Shown: piece by piece, positions 55,056 through 64,000 of the stretch
Numbering within the stretch: the first letter of the stretch is position 1
How the letters are laid out: the number at the start of each line of letters is the position of its first letter
DNA from: Pleomorphomonas oryzae DSM 16300
Lineage (GTDB): Bacteria > Pseudomonadota > Alphaproteobacteria > Rhizobiales > Pleomorphomonadaceae
DNA: 64,000 nt
Direction of reading: 5' to 3'
Assembly (NCBI RefSeq): GCF_000422965.1
Contig: NZ_AUHB01000015.1
Location: 1 to 64,000 of the forward strand
The notes under the pieces: model-generated
Database searches by the model: none
Seen by the model: only the letters and a program-made list of their open reading frames with translations
Told to the model about the DNA's origin: nothing
Program-made: the position numbers and the translations under genes

Positions 55056-55808
55056 ATGCTTGAGATCAAGAACCTCCACGCCCGGATTGGCGACCGCGAG
55101 ATCCTGAAGGGCCTCAGCCTCACCGTGAAGCCCGGCGAAGTGCACGCCATCATGGGGCCGAACGGCGCCGGCAAGTCGACGCTGTCCTATATCCTGGCCG
55201 GCAAGGACGACTACGAGATCACCGAGGGCGAGGTGCTCTTGAACGGTCAGTCGATCCTCGAGCTGTCGCCCAACGAGCGCTCGGTGGCCGGCCTGTTCCT
55301 GGCCTTCCAGTATCCGATCGAGATCCCCGGTGTCGCCACCATGACCTTCCTCAAGGCGGCGCTAAACTCTCATCGCAAGGCCAAGGGCCAGGACGAGCTG
55401 ACGACGCCAGAGTTCATGAAGCTGGTGAAGGGCGTCGCCGAGAAGCTCAACATCACCTCGGACATGTTGAAGCGGCCGGTCAACGTCGGCTTCTCCGGCG
55501 GCGAGAAGAAGCGCGCCGAGATCATGCAGATGGCGCTGTTGCAGCCGTCGATCTGCATTCTCGACGAAACCGATTCCGGCCTCGACATCGACGCTCTGAA
55601 GGTGGTGTCCGAGGGCGTCAATGCGCTGCGTTCGCCCGATCGCGCCTTCGTGGTGATCACCCACTACCAGCGTCTTCTCGACCACATCGTGCCGGATATC
55701 GTTCACGTGCTGTCCGATGGCCGCATCGTCCGCACCGGCGGGCCGGAGCTGGCGCTCGATCTCGAGAAGAACGGTTACGCCGCCTATGTGGCGGACGCGG
55801 CCGCTTGA
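55056..55808 (+). CDS. sufC: Fe-S assembly ATPase SufC
   Basis: 250 residues. Walker A is GPNGAGKST, the signature is FSGGEKKRAEI, Walker B ICILDETDSGLD, and the switch His is in VVITHYQRLL. It is a soluble ABC-type ATPase that binds SufB and SufD. It lies 94 bp after sufB and 11 bp before sufD. Confidence 0.96.
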   Translation: MLEIKNLHARIGDREILKGLSLTVKPGEVHAIMGPNGAGKSTLSYILAGKDDYEITEGEVLLNGQSILELSPNERSVAGLFLAFQYPIEIPGVATMTFLKAALNSHRKAKGQDELTTPEFMKLVKGVAEKLNITSDMLKRPVNVGFSGGEKKRAEIMQMALLQPSICILDETDSGLDIDALKVVSEGVNALRSPDRAFVVITHYQRLLDHIVPDIVHVLSDGRIVRTGGPELALDLEKNGYAAYVADAAA

Positions 55809-55819
55809 GGGGAATGACC

Positions 55820-57142
55820 ATGGTTGCCACCCCCGTCCGTACGCCAGCCGAACAGGCGCTTGCCGCCCGCTACCCGGCTGAGAGGACGTCGCTGCCCGGA
55901 ACGGCCGACGTCATCGCCATCCGAGATGCCGCCTTCGGCGGCGTCGACAAGAGCGGCTTGCCGCATCGCCGTGTCGAAGATTGGAAATACACCGATCTGC
56001 GCGCCCGGCTGAAGACGTTCCCGCCCGCCGCCGGCGCTGCCGACGTGGCACGCCTGCTGATCGCCGCTCCGGCGGTGGAAGGCGATAAGGCGCGTCGTCT
56101 GGTGATCGCCAATGGTCGTTACCGCCCCGAGTTGTCCGACCTCGATGGGCTGGAACATGGCCTCTCCATCTTCTCGCTCGCCACGGCGCTGGAAGCGGGC
56201 GATGCCACCGTACTCGCCGCATTGAAGCTTGAGGATGGCGTCGCCACCAACACGGCCGTGGCACTCAATACCGCGTTCATGACCGATGGCCTGGTCATTA
56301 CCGTCGCCGATGGTGCGGAGATAGGGCGTCCCGTGGAGTTGGTTCATATCGCGGAGGGCGAGCCTGCCGCTTCGACGGCGGTGCGTCATCTCGTCACTGT
56401 CGGCAAGGGCTCCAGGTTGACGTTGATCGAGACGATCGAGTCGCTCGACACCGTGGCTCATCATTCCAACGTCATGACCGCGCTCGAGGTGGGGGACGGT
56501 GCCAAGGTCGACCACATCCGTCTGCAGCTCGAGCCGGACGAGGCGGTGAGCCTGACCTCGCTGGTGGCGAAGATTGGCCGCGAGGCGAGCTTCGATACGT
56601 TCAACGCCGCGCTGGGCGCCGGCCTTGCCCGGGCGCAGATTTTCGCTGAGTTCGTTGGCCGCGACTCGCGCGCCGGCTTCCGTGGCATCACCATGCTCAG
56701 CGGGCGGCGCCATGCCGACACGACGCTGTTCCTGGTGCACGGCGCCGAGAATTGCCAGAGCCGCGAGCTCTACAAGGCGGTGATCGACGACGAGGCCCGC
56801 TCGGCCTTCGCCGGTCGGATTGCCGTGCCGGCCCATGCCCAGAAGACCGACGCGCGCATGATGACGGCGTCGCTGCTGCTGTCCGAGGAGGCCGAAGCCG
56901 ACGCCAAGCCGGAGCTTGAGATCTTTGCCGACGATGTTCAGTGCGGCCATGGCGCCACCTGCGGCGCCATCGACGATGATCTTCTGTTCTACCTCCTGTC
57001 GCGCGGCATTCCGAAAGCCGAGGCCGAGAGCATGCTGATCCTCGCCTTCCTCGGCGAGGCGATCGACGAGATTCAGAACCAGGCGGTCCACGATGCCCTG
57101 ATCCACCGGGTCGAGGGCTGGTTGAAAGCTAGGGCGGCGTGA
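55820..57142 (+). CDS. sufD: Fe-S assembly protein SufD
   Basis: 440 residues. GLPHRRVEDWKYTDLRARLK near the start is the SufD hallmark, and the beta-helix end has QCGHGATCGAIDDDLLFYLL. It pairs with SufB. The ATG at 55820 has GAGGGG about 7 nt upstream; 55814 is an in-frame alternative. Confidence 0.95.
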   Translation: MVATPVRTPAEQALAARYPAERTSLPGTADVIAIRDAAFGGVDKSGLPHRRVEDWKYTDLRARLKTFPPAAGAADVARLLIAAPAVEGDKARRLVIANGRYRPELSDLDGLEHGLSIFSLATALEAGDATVLAALKLEDGVATNTAVALNTAFMTDGLVITVADGAEIGRPVELVHIAEGEPAASTAVRHLVTVGKGSRLTLIETIESLDTVAHHSNVMTALEVGDGAKVDHIRLQLEPDEAVSLTSLVAKIGREASFDTFNAALGAGLARAQIFAEFVGRDSRAGFRGITMLSGRRHADTTLFLVHGAENCQSRELYKAVIDDEARSAFAGRIAVPAHAQKTDARMMTASLLLSEEAEADAKPELEIFADDVQCGHGATCGAIDDDLLFYLLSRGIPKAEAESMLILAFLGEAIDEIQNQAVHDALIHRVEGWLKARAA

Positions 57143-57187
57143 GCCGGCATGGCCGCCCGGCGTGCTGGGTGGCTCAGATAAGAGACG

Positions 57188-58423
57188 ATGATGATGTCCG
57201 TTCCGTCCTATGACGTCGAGACCGTCCGCAAGGATTTCCCGATCCTTGGCGAGATGGTCTACGGCAAGCCGCTGGTCTATCTCGATAACGGCGCCTCGGC
57301 GCAGAAGCCTTTGGCTGTGCTCGACCGCATGCGCTACGTCTATACGCACGAATATGCCAACGTTCACCGCGGCCTGCATTATCTGTCGAACGCGGCCACC
57401 GAAGCCTATGAAGATGCTCGTGAAGCGGTGCGCGCCTTCCTGAACGCGCCATCGACCGAACAGGTAATCTTCACCCGGTCCTCGACCGAGGCGATCAACC
57501 TGGTGGCGGCGAGCTATGGCGGCATGGTGCTCAATGAGGGGGACGAGGTCATCCTCTCCATCCTGGAGCACCATTCCAACATCGTGCCGTGGAATTTCCA
57601 TCGCGAGAAAAAGGGTGTCGTCATCAAGTGGGCGCCGGTCCACGATGATGGCGGCTTCGACCTCGAAGCGTTTGAAAAGCTGTTCACGCCGCGTACCAAG
57701 ATCGTTGCCATCACCCAGATGTCCAACGTGACCGGCACGATCGTGCCGATCCGTGAAGTGACGCGCATCGCCCATGCCCACGGCGCCGTCGTGCTGGTCG
57801 ATGGCAGCCAGGGTGCTGTGCATTTGCCGGTCGATGTCCAAGACCTTGATGCCGACTTCTATGTGCTGACCGGCCACAAGGTCTACGGTCCCACCGGCAT
57901 TGGCGTGCTCTACGGCAAGCAGCACCTCCTCGAGGCTATGCCGCCCTGGCAGGGCGGTGGCGAGATGATCGAGACGGTGACCACCGAGGGCGTGACCTAT
58001 AACGAACCGCCTCACCGCTTTGAGGCAGGTACGCCGCCGATCGTGCAGGCGATCGGCCTGGGCGCTGCGCTTCGCTACATGGAAAGCCTCGGCCGAGAGG
58101 CCATTCTCGCCCATGAGACCGATCTGCGCGATTATGCCATGCAGCGGCTCGGCGAGATGAACTCCGTCCGCATTTACGGCACTACCAAGGAGAAGGGCGC
58201 CATCGTCGCCTTCTCGATGAACGGCGCACACGCGCATGACGTCGCCACGGTCATCGACCGTTCAGGCGTTGCCGTTCGCGCCGGCACCCATTGCGCCATG
58301 CCGTTGCTCAACCGTTTCGGCGTGACATCGACCTGCCGTGCTTCTTTCGCCCTTTACAACACGCGCGCCGAAGTCGACGCGCTCGTCACGGCCCTCAGGA
58401 AGGCCGAGGCCATGTTCGGATGA
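57188..58423 (+). CDS. sufS: SufS-type cysteine desulfurase
   Basis: 411 residues. VYLDNGASAQKP starts the fold; LTGHKVYGPTGIGVLYG holds the PLP Lys and RAGTHCAMPLL the catalytic Cys, which is the group II (SufS) form. It supplies sulfur to SufBCD. Three tandem ATG codons begin the gene. It overlaps the DUF59 gene as ATGA. Confidence 0.95.
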   Translation: MMMSVPSYDVETVRKDFPILGEMVYGKPLVYLDNGASAQKPLAVLDRMRYVYTHEYANVHRGLHYLSNAATEAYEDAREAVRAFLNAPSTEQVIFTRSSTEAINLVAASYGGMVLNEGDEVILSILEHHSNIVPWNFHREKKGVVIKWAPVHDDGGFDLEAFEKLFTPRTKIVAITQMSNVTGTIVPIREVTRIAHAHGAVVLVDGSQGAVHLPVDVQDLDADFYVLTGHKVYGPTGIGVLYGKQHLLEAMPPWQGGGEMIETVTTEGVTYNEPPHRFEAGTPPIVQAIGLGAALRYMESLGREAILAHETDLRDYAMQRLGEMNSVRIYGTTKEKGAIVAFSMNGAHAHDVATVIDRSGVAVRAGTHCAMPLLNRFGVTSTCRASFALYNTRAEVDALVTALRKAEAMFG

Positions 58424-58806
58424 CAGAAATGACCGACCAAGCCGATCCGTCCCCCAATCAGCCTGAGACAGTCGCCGGCTCTGCCATCCCGCCGGCTGAC
58501 CTGGAGCGCCTCACCGATGACATCATCGCGGCGCTGAAGACCGTCTATGACCCGGAGATCCCGGCCGACATCTACGAGCTCGGCCTGGTCTATCGAATCG
58601 ATATCGATGATGATCGTCTCGTGACCATCGACATGACGCTGACCGCGCCGGGCTGCCCGGTGGCAGGCGAAATGCCTGGTTGGGTGGAGAACGCCGTCGG
58701 CGTGGTGCCCGGCGTTTACGGCGTCAAGGTAAACATGGTGTTCGACCCGCCTTGGACGCCCGATCGAATGAGCGAGGAGGCTCAGGTCGCTACCGACTGG
58801 TATTGA
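58420..58806 (+). CDS. SUF-associated DUF59 (SufT/PaaD-like) protein
   Basis: 128 residues. After a variable N-terminus, TVYDPEIPADIYELGLVYRI and MTLTAPGCPVAGEMPGWVEN define DUF59, with the conserved Cys in APGCPV. These proteins help in Fe-S cluster maturation. The start overlaps the sufS stop by 4 bp; ATG 58429 is an alternative. Confidence 0.92.
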   Translation: MTEMTDQADPSPNQPETVAGSAIPPADLERLTDDIIAALKTVYDPEIPADIYELGLVYRIDIDDDRLVTIDMTLTAPGCPVAGEMPGWVENAVGVVPGVYGVKVNMVFDPPWTPDRMSEEAQVATDWY

Positions 58807-58940
58807 TCCTCGTTCTGCCATTTCTCACTGACGTAACCTGTGGCCGCCGGAGAGATCCGGTGGCCGCCTGTCTTTTGACCATCTGTCTTTTCAATCGTCT
58901 GTCCTTTGGCCGCCTTGCCTTGACGGCTGCGGCGCTCTAT

Positions 58941-58968
58941 GCGCATTTAACCGTATGGGTAAATACGC
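58941..58968. promoter_or_regulatory. Candidate ArsR operator over the start codon
   Basis: GCGCATTTAACC and GGGTAAATACGC flank GTAT and are inverse copies at 10 of 12 positions. The ATG at 58955 lies in the centre, so a bound repressor would cover the start of what may be a leaderless message. Confidence 0.6.
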
Positions 58969-59308
58969 ATCCGACCTCGACATGGTGTTTCTGGCGCTGG
59001 CCCACCCGGCGCGCCGGGCCATGTTGGCGCGGCTTGGCCAGGGCGAGGCGACGGTCGGCGAACTCGCCGAGCCGCTCGGCATATCCCTTCCGGCGGTGAC
59101 CAAGCATCTCAAGGTGATGGAGCGGGCGAAGCTGATCAGTCGCAGCCGCAATGCTCAATGGCGGCCTTGCCGGCTGGAAGCCGGGCCGCTCACGGCGGCG
59201 TCCGGCTGGATCGACGAACAACGGCGGGTATGGGAGGGGCGGTTCGACCGCCTCGAGACCTATCTCGGTGCACTTGAAGGCGAAGAAGGACGACGCGATG
59301 ACCGATGA
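58955..59308 (+). CDS. ArsR-family regulator
   Basis: 117 residues. The winged helix has ALAHPARRAMLARLGQGEAT, ELAEPLGISLPAVTKHLKVM and SRSRNAQWRPCRLE. There is no CxC metal site, so it is the non-metal subgroup usually paired with AHSA1 proteins. It overlaps the next gene by 11 bp and has a palindrome across its start. Confidence 0.9.
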   Translation: MGKYASDLDMVFLALAHPARRAMLARLGQGEATVGELAEPLGISLPAVTKHLKVMERAKLISRSRNAQWRPCRLEAGPLTAASGWIDEQRRVWEGRFDRLETYLGALEGEEGRRDDR

Positions 59309-59756
59309 AGCGGACCGCGAATTGGTATTGCAGCGGGAAATTCCCTTTCGACGCGAGCTGGTGTGGAAGGCGATGACCGATCCGGTCCACGTCAACAAGT
59401 GGTGGGGACCGAACGGCTTCACCTCGGAGGACGTTCGCATGGATTTCCGCGTCGGCGGCGCCTGGGTCTTCACCATGGTGGGGCCGGATGGCACGCGCTA
59501 CCCCAACCACTCGGTGTTCAAGAAGATCGTGCCGCCGTCCAAGCTGGTGTTCGACGTTGGTGACGGCAAGAAAATCTGGTTCGAGATGACCGTCACCCTG
59601 TCCGAGAAGATCAGCGGCACGCTGGTCATGCTGCGCCAGCTTTACGCGACGGCGGCGTTCCGCGACGAGGTGGTCGAGAGGTCCGGCGCCGTCGAGGGCG
59701 GCAAGCAGCATCTCGCCAAGCTGGAAGCCTATATCCGGCAACACCTTACGAAGTGA
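59298..59756 (+). CDS. SRPBCC/AHSA1-domain protein
   Basis: 152 residues of the START-like fold. The start REIPFRRELVWKAMTDPVHVNKWWGP and VGGAWVFTM are typical of AHSA1 proteins. It probably binds a hydrophobic ligand. It is translationally coupled to the ArsR gene. Confidence 0.9.
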   Translation: MTDEADRELVLQREIPFRRELVWKAMTDPVHVNKWWGPNGFTSEDVRMDFRVGGAWVFTMVGPDGTRYPNHSVFKKIVPPSKLVFDVGDGKKIWFEMTVTLSEKISGTLVMLRQLYATAAFRDEVVERSGAVEGGKQHLAKLEAYIRQHLTK

Positions 59757-59871
59757 CTTCAGGGTTCGCATTGCGGCCATGCGGCAAGGCGCTTGTCCAC
59801 GATGCATTTGCTCCCTATTTTCAGGTCTGTCGTCTCGGCCTTGAACCGAGGCGGCTTCGGAGATTGATGAC

Positions 59872-60237
59872 ATGGCTCTCGCCAAGTTCGCCGTTATGAC
59901 GCTGACCGAATCCGCTGCCGAACGCGTGCGCGAAATCGTCGACAATGCCGACGATGCCGTGGGCATCCGGCTTGGCATCAAGAACGGCGGCTGCGCCGGC
60001 ATGTCCTACACGATCGATCTGGCCCGCGACGCCCAGCCGGGCGACGAGCGGGTCGAGGGGCACGGCGCCACTGTGTTCGTGGAGGCCAAGGCGGTGCTGT
60101 TCCTGCTCGGCACCGAGCTGGATTTCGAGCAAACGCCGCTCCGCACAGGCTTCGTCTTCCGCAATCCCAATCAGGTCGGCGCCTGCGGTTGCGGCGAGAG
60201 CGTCAGCCTGAAGCCGGCCGAGCAGATCGACGCCTGA
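59872..60237 (+). CDS. sufA: Fe-S carrier SufA (HesB/IscA family)
   Basis: 121 residues. The three ligand Cys are in NGGCAGMSY and GACGCGES. It accepts clusters from the SufBCD complex and passes them to apo-proteins. In relatives it usually follows the DUF59 gene directly; here the ArsR/AHSA1 pair intervenes. A terminator follows 38 bp later. Confidence 0.92.
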   Translation: MALAKFAVMTLTESAAERVREIVDNADDAVGIRLGIKNGGCAGMSYTIDLARDAQPGDERVEGHGATVFVEAKAVLFLLGTELDFEQTPLRTGFVFRNPNQVGACGCGESVSLKPAEQIDA

Positions 60238-60274
60238 GGACGACGGTTGTTAAGGCGACTTTGAAATAAAAGAA

Positions 60275-60310
60275 GGGGAGCAGGACGATCATCCTGCTCC
60301 CCTTTGTCTT
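60275..60310. terminator. Bidirectional terminator between sufA and the sugar kinase gene
   Basis: GGGGAGCAGGA (60275-60285) and TCCTGCTCCCC (60292-60302) form a perfect 11-bp stem with a 6-nt loop, followed by TTTGTCTTT and preceded by an A-rich stretch. Confidence 0.88.
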
Positions 60311-60326
60311 TACGTGTCGCCGTCGT

Positions 60327-61268
60327 TCACCAGTTATGCTGGTGGGCGCCGATTTCTTCCAGGATGCGGTCGACGTCCGCCTTCCGGCAGAGCTGTGTAC
60401 CGGGCATCATCACCGAAGCGGTACCCGAGGCAACGCCCAGGCGGAACGCATCTTCCGGAATGAGGCCAGAGGCGAGGCCGTAGACCATGCCGCCGACGAA
60501 GCTGTCACCGGCACCCGAGGCGCTCTTCACTTCGACATCGGGCGCCTTGAGGAAGAGATGATTGTCGGCGGTGACTAGAAGCGCACCGTCTCCACCCATG
60601 GTGATGGCGATCATTTTCACCTTGCCGGAAGAGATGAGCTCCTTGGCGGCGGGAACCATATCGTCGACGGTGGGCAGCGGTCGGCCAACCAGCTTGGCGA
60701 ATTCGCTTTCGGACGGCTTGAACAGGGTGATGCCGCCGCGCGCCAGCGCCAGCTCCAGGGGTTTGCCGGAGGTATCGAGCACCAGGTTGCTGCCACGGTC
60801 GATCACCAGGTCGGCGAGCTGGACGTAGAAATCCTCAGGCATGCCGCGCGGCAGCGAGCCCGAGCCGACGCACCAATCCCACTCGAGATCCTTGAGCGCA
60901 TAGAGGCAACGCTTCCACTCGATCTCGCTGACCTGAGGGCCTTCCGGGATGAAGCGGTATTCGAGCCCGGTTGAACGCTCGTAGACCAGATGGGCGACGC
61001 GGGTACTCTGGGCGATCGGAATGCGGCGGCGCGGAATGTTGTGAGCCGCCAGCAGCTCATCGAACATCTGGCCGGTCGTGCCGCCCGACATATAGAGAGC
61101 GATGGAGCTGCCACCCAGTTCCTGAATCACGCGCGTGACATTGATGCCGCCGCCGCCCGGATCGTGCTGCTCGTTGGTGATGCGAATCTTGTGGGTGTGT
61201 CGAACGACCTCGGCTTCAGCCGTGTCGTCGATGGATGGGTTGAGTGTGAGCGTGACGATCGGTTTCAT
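60327..61268 (-). CDS. PfkB-family sugar kinase (6-phosphofructokinase II / 1-phosphofructokinase type)
   Basis: 313 residues. TLNPSIDDT at the N-terminus is the LacC/FruK/PfkB signature, GGGGINVTRVIQELGG the substrate site, and SASGAGDSFVGGMVYGL the anion hole with the catalytic Asp. It phosphorylates a phosphosugar, probably fructose 6-phosphate given the PfkB-like sequence; no sugar-uptake genes are near to refine this. Confidence 0.88.
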   Translation of the reverse strand: MKPIVTLTLNPSIDDTAEAEVVRHTHKIRITNEQHDPGGGGINVTRVIQELGGSSIALYMSGGTTGQMFDELLAAHNIPRRRIPIAQSTRVAHLVYERSTGLEYRFIPEGPQVSEIEWKRCLYALKDLEWDWCVGSGSLPRGMPEDFYVQLADLVIDRGSNLVLDTSGKPLELALARGGITLFKPSESEFAKLVGRPLPTVDDMVPAAKELISSGKVKMIAITMGGDGALLVTADNHLFLKAPDVEVKSASGAGDSFVGGMVYGLASGLIPEDAFRLGVASGTASVMMPGTQLCRKADVDRILEEIGAHQHNW

Positions 61269-62122
61269 TGGTCGCTATTTCATCGCCCGTTCGTTGTTTC
61301 GTAACGGCCCAGTTCCAGACGCTTCCTGCTTTCCACCGGTCTTTGCGCCGTGATCGGCGTCTCTTACCGGTCCTATCGGCGCTTTGGGCTTGCCCACTAC
61401 GCCTTTTGGACTGGTTGTCGGTTTAACTCGGTTTCGCTACAAAAACTATGTCGTAGATCAACTACACTGGCATAGAGTGTACGTATCGCTACGATAGTTT
61501 TCTTTGCACAGAAATTTATGCAACCAAAAGTTGCTTATGCGCTGGCTGCACTTTAGTTCTGAATCTGGTCCCCGCCTATCTCGCCTTGGTTTTGCTTCGG
61601 AACGTCGCTCCGAGTGCGCAGCCAAGTCCAGCCTCAAACTCCCAGCTTCAGGCTTTCCATGGCGCACTGTTCTCCCCCGCGCGCCACGGTTGCCTTGGAA
61701 ATCGCTTGCTGAAATCGTTTCGTTTCAAGCAAGACCTTTCATCATAGGTCTTGGCACAGCTAAGCCTTTTGTGCAAGCGCCGAGGTACTACGAAAGGTCA
61801 ATCGAACGTTAGCAACCGTGGTGTTCAGCTGTCAGAACCGATAGATGCGAACGCCGGTTGTATCGCCGTCAGTCAGAAATGCCCAAAATCAAGGTTTTCG
61901 GTCGAGGTTTCGGAATGTGGCTCATTTCGGCTCGCCGTAGGCGCGTGGCGCATTTTTCGACACGAACGGTTCAAGAAAAAGCAGCCATGCGTCGGCGGGC
62001 CGCTTGCTCGGATCGCCGAGGCACTGGTATCTCCCTTAAAGGCGGAATCGGCTAAATGCCGGAAGAGGTGGTTCTGGTTCCGCAGGCGAATCTGGGGCCG
62101 GAATCCACGGGGGCGGGGTGTC
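61269..62122. other. Long non-coding region with several hairpins
   Basis: About 850 bp without a supported gene. It contains GCAAC-CAAAA-GTTGC (near 61519-61533), CTTGCTGAAA/TTTCAAGCAAG (near 61703-61731, one bulge) and GACCT/AGGTC (near 61734-61751). The composition is lower in GC than the coding flanks. It may hold promoters for both sides and possibly a structured RNA. Confidence 0.4.
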
Positions 62123-62920
62123 ATGGAACCACAGCAAGACCCGGTCGTCGTTCGCCATCGAGAGCTCGAGCGGATCGCCAACATGGCTCTCCGGGCCGGT
62201 CGCATCATGATGGAGAGCGGTGCGTCGGTATCCGTGGTTCACAACGGCGTCGGCATGATCGCCCGCGGCTTTGGTGTCGACGACGTCGGCATGCGCTCGG
62301 GCTACGCCTCGCTGGAGGTGACGGTCCATGCCGGCGGCAACACCATCACCCGCATGATGCAGGTGGGTCGGCTGGGGGTGAACCACCGGCTCGACCAGGC
62401 CATCCGCCGCTTGGCGGTGCGCGTGTCGCACGGCGGTATGAGCGTCGATGAGGTGGAGGCCGAGATCGCCCGCCTCGTCAAGGAAACGCCGCGCCATCCG
62501 GCCTGGGTGGTTGCGGTGGCCGTCGGTATTGCCTGTGCCTCGTTCGGCCGGCTTCTCGGGGTCGACTGGCCGGCCTTTACCGCCATTCTGATCGCGGGAA
62601 CGGTGGGGCAATATGTACGCCATCAGTTGCTGCACAACGGCGTCAATGTGTTCATCGTCGCCGGCCTCATCGCCTTCCTTTCGGCGACGCTGGGCGGCGT
62701 CGGAGCGATCCTTCTGAAAAGCGGCACGATCAGCCTCGCCATGATGGCGTCGATTCTGCTGCTGGTGCCCGGCGTTCCCTCGACCAATGCCCAGACCGAC
62801 ATCATGGATGGCTATCCCACCATGGGCAGCGCCCGGGCCGTCTGGGTATTGATGATCATGGTGTTTGCCTCCGTCGGCGTCTGGTTCGCGGAGGCCTTGC
62901 TCGGGTTGAGGTCGCTCTGA
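62123..62920 (+). CDS. ThrE-type threonine/serine exporter, N-terminal half (DUF1212)
   Basis: 265 residues. The cytoplasmic domain (about 1-115: ANMALRAGRIMMESGASVS) is followed by about five membrane helices, ending in VPGVPSTNAQTDIMDG, the ThrE signature. The start ATG has GGGG upstream and matches the family N-terminus. It overlaps the next gene by one base. Confidence 0.88.
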   Translation: MEPQQDPVVVRHRELERIANMALRAGRIMMESGASVSVVHNGVGMIARGFGVDDVGMRSGYASLEVTVHAGGNTITRMMQVGRLGVNHRLDQAIRRLAVRVSHGGMSVDEVEAEIARLVKETPRHPAWVVAVAVGIACASFGRLLGVDWPAFTAILIAGTVGQYVRHQLLHNGVNVFIVAGLIAFLSATLGGVGAILLKSGTISLAMMASILLLVPGVPSTNAQTDIMDGYPTMGSARAVWVLMIMVFASVGVWFAEALLGLRSL

Positions 62921-63387
62921 TGGTCGAACTTCTGCCGCATCTCCTCCATCAGGCCGTATTCGGGGCGCTCGCCGCCGCCGGATTTGGCGTGCTGTTCAAC
63001 TTCGGCTTCCGGGCGCTGCCTTGGTGCGCGGCGGCCGGTGCGCTGGCGCTCGCCGTGCGTACTGTCGGTCAGGATCTCGCCTGGAGCCTCGAAGGCGCCT
63101 CGTTCGCTGCCGCCATCGTGACGAGCTGTTCGGTGTCGGCGCTCAGGAAGCAACTCGGCCCAGCCTGCAATGCCGTGGGGCTTGCCGGCTGCATCCCGAT
63201 GGTGCCGGGCGCCTTTTTCGGGCAGGCGCTGCTTGGCTTCCTGTCGGTCACCGCGCCCAACCTCGTCGACGCCGAAGCGACCCTGATCCTCGCCGTCCAG
63301 TCCTTGCTACGGGTGATCTTCACCCTCGGGGCAATCGGAGCCGGTCTGCTCATTCCAGCCCACCTTCTCAGGAATCAGGATTTCTAG
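62920..63387 (+). CDS. ThrE-type threonine/serine exporter, C-terminal half (DUF3815)
   Basis: 155 residues with about five membrane helices (FGVLFNFGFRALPWCAAAGA, NAVGLAGCIPMVPGAFFGQA). It forms the other half of the split exporter and is coupled by the TGATG overlap. The pair exports threonine or serine across the inner membrane. Confidence 0.88.
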   Translation: MVELLPHLLHQAVFGALAAAGFGVLFNFGFRALPWCAAAGALALAVRTVGQDLAWSLEGASFAAAIVTSCSVSALRKQLGPACNAVGLAGCIPMVPGAFFGQALLGFLSVTAPNLVDAEATLILAVQSLLRVIFTLGAIGAGLLIPAHLLRNQDF

Positions 63388-63566
63388 GAGACATTTGCTC
63401 CGGCCGTTCGGCAGGGCATTCGCAGCGAGTTTCGAAACAGCTCCAGACAGTAGCTTTGCCTTAGGCACGCACTGGACAAACCAGCACCCGAGCCGGTAAA
63501 GCCTTTGCCTTCAAACAAGCCGCTTACCCGCGTTGTCTGCGGGAGTGAGCGAGAAAAGGACCGACC

Positions 63567-64000
63567 ATGATCCACGTTACTTTCCCCGACGGTTCGCAGC
63601 GCGAATACGCTCCGGGGACCACCGGCGCCGAGATCGCCGCCCAAATTTCCAAATCGCTGTCGAAGAAGGCCGTCGCCATGGCGCTCGACGGCGTGCTGTC
63701 CGACCTCAACGATCCCATCGTCACCGACGCCCGGCTCGAGATCGTGACGCGCGATGATCCGCGTGCCCTCGAACTGATCCGCCACGATGCGGCGCATGTG
63801 ATGGCAGAGGCGGTGCAGGAGCTGTTTCCCGGCACGCAGGTGACCATCGGCCCGGTGATCGAAAACGGCTTCTACTACGACTTCTTCCGTCCGGAAGGGC
63901 CGTTCACCACCGAGGATCTGCCGAAGATCGAAGCCAAGATGCGGGAGATCATCGCCCGCGACAAGCCGTTCACCAAACAGGTCTGGAGCCGCGACGAGGC
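63567..64000 (+). CDS. thrS: Threonyl-tRNA synthetase, N-terminal part (cut by window end)
   Basis: 144 residues are visible. The TGS domain (about 1-62: [20 protein letters not shown]) is followed by the start of the editing domain with [20 protein letters not shown] and [10 protein letters not shown], where HxxxH-type residues remove mischarged serine. AAAAGGA precedes the ATG. The catalytic domain lies beyond the window. Confidence 0.95.
   Translation, partial: MIHVTFPDGSQREYAPGTTGAEIAAQISKSLSKKAVAMALDGVLSDLNDPIVTDARLEIVTRDDPRALELIRHDAAHVMAEAVQELFPGTQVTIGPVIENGFYYDFFRPEGPFTTEDLPKIEAKMREIIARDKPFTKQVWSRDE

Noticed and set aside
55784-58237. 817-codon minus-strand frame across sufD and sufS
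   Set aside because: It spans two well-defined genes on the other strand and shows no domain.
63388-63566. Possible Thr-codon attenuator before thrS
   Set aside because: No leader ORF with a run of Thr codons was found; only a 5-bp CCCGC/GCGGG hairpin is visible.

Overview
The window is GC-rich, densely coded bacterial chromosome. It looks like an alphaproteobacterium of the Hyphomicrobiales (Rhizobiales). Evidence is the suf gene order with a partner alpha/beta hydrolase, two DUF2336 paralogues, small basic and DUF1488 proteins typical of rhizobial relatives, many LysR/AraC/MarR-type regulators, and candidate Irr-type and EcfG-type control sites. No rRNA, tRNA or CRISPR array was seen. All calls come from reading the sequence; no database search was run.

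Layout. 1-470: tail of an IS30-family transposase and a dispersed intergenic repeat. 492-3307: MarR-controlled operon (isochorismatase-like hydrolase, small membrane protein, DHA2-type MFS pump) with a near-perfect palindromic operator. 3314-5144: a PAS protein and a methyl-accepting protein that overlap out of frame and look like a split Aer. 5311-9931: transglutaminase-like protein, small proteins, two-domain glycosyltransferase. 9994-23235: regulators, several short-chain dehydrogenases, a tandem DUF2336 pair, a MOSC protein, a tryptophanyl-tRNA synthetase behind an apparent Trp-codon leader peptide and attenuator, and a PLP dehydratase. 23236-34893: a SnoaL-like pseudogene, LtrA, aquaporin Z, GGDEF and EAL proteins, a truncated epoxide hydrolase, a TetR/MFS pair with visible operators, and a PACE-family membrane protein.

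35057-44799 is a nucleoside-salvage cluster read leftward: LysR regulator, adenosine deaminase, nucleoside hydrolase, solute-binding protein, two permeases, ATPase. It is interrupted at 40322-42832 by a segment of about 2.5 kb bounded by 26-bp direct repeats of the 3' end of the deaminase gene. Inside is a radical SAM/SPASM maturase overlapping a 91-residue peptide in which all 15 cysteines sit in Cys-X-Pro motifs. This looks like a RiPP-type modification system and is the most interesting item here.

45033-51250 holds MTA/SAH nucleosidase, HxlR regulator plus SDR, a TIGR02391/Ymh-like protein, arsenite methyltransferase, a GNAT enzyme and a possible degenerate GIY-YIG protein. 51277-60237 is the SUF iron-sulfur assembly locus (cysteine desulfurase, sufB, sufC, sufD, sufS, DUF59 protein, sufA), with an ArsR/AHSA1 toxin-unrelated regulator pair lodged before sufA and a candidate iron-control box upstream. 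60327-64000 holds a PfkB sugar kinase, a split ThrE-type threonine/serine exporter and the start of thrS, cut by the window end.
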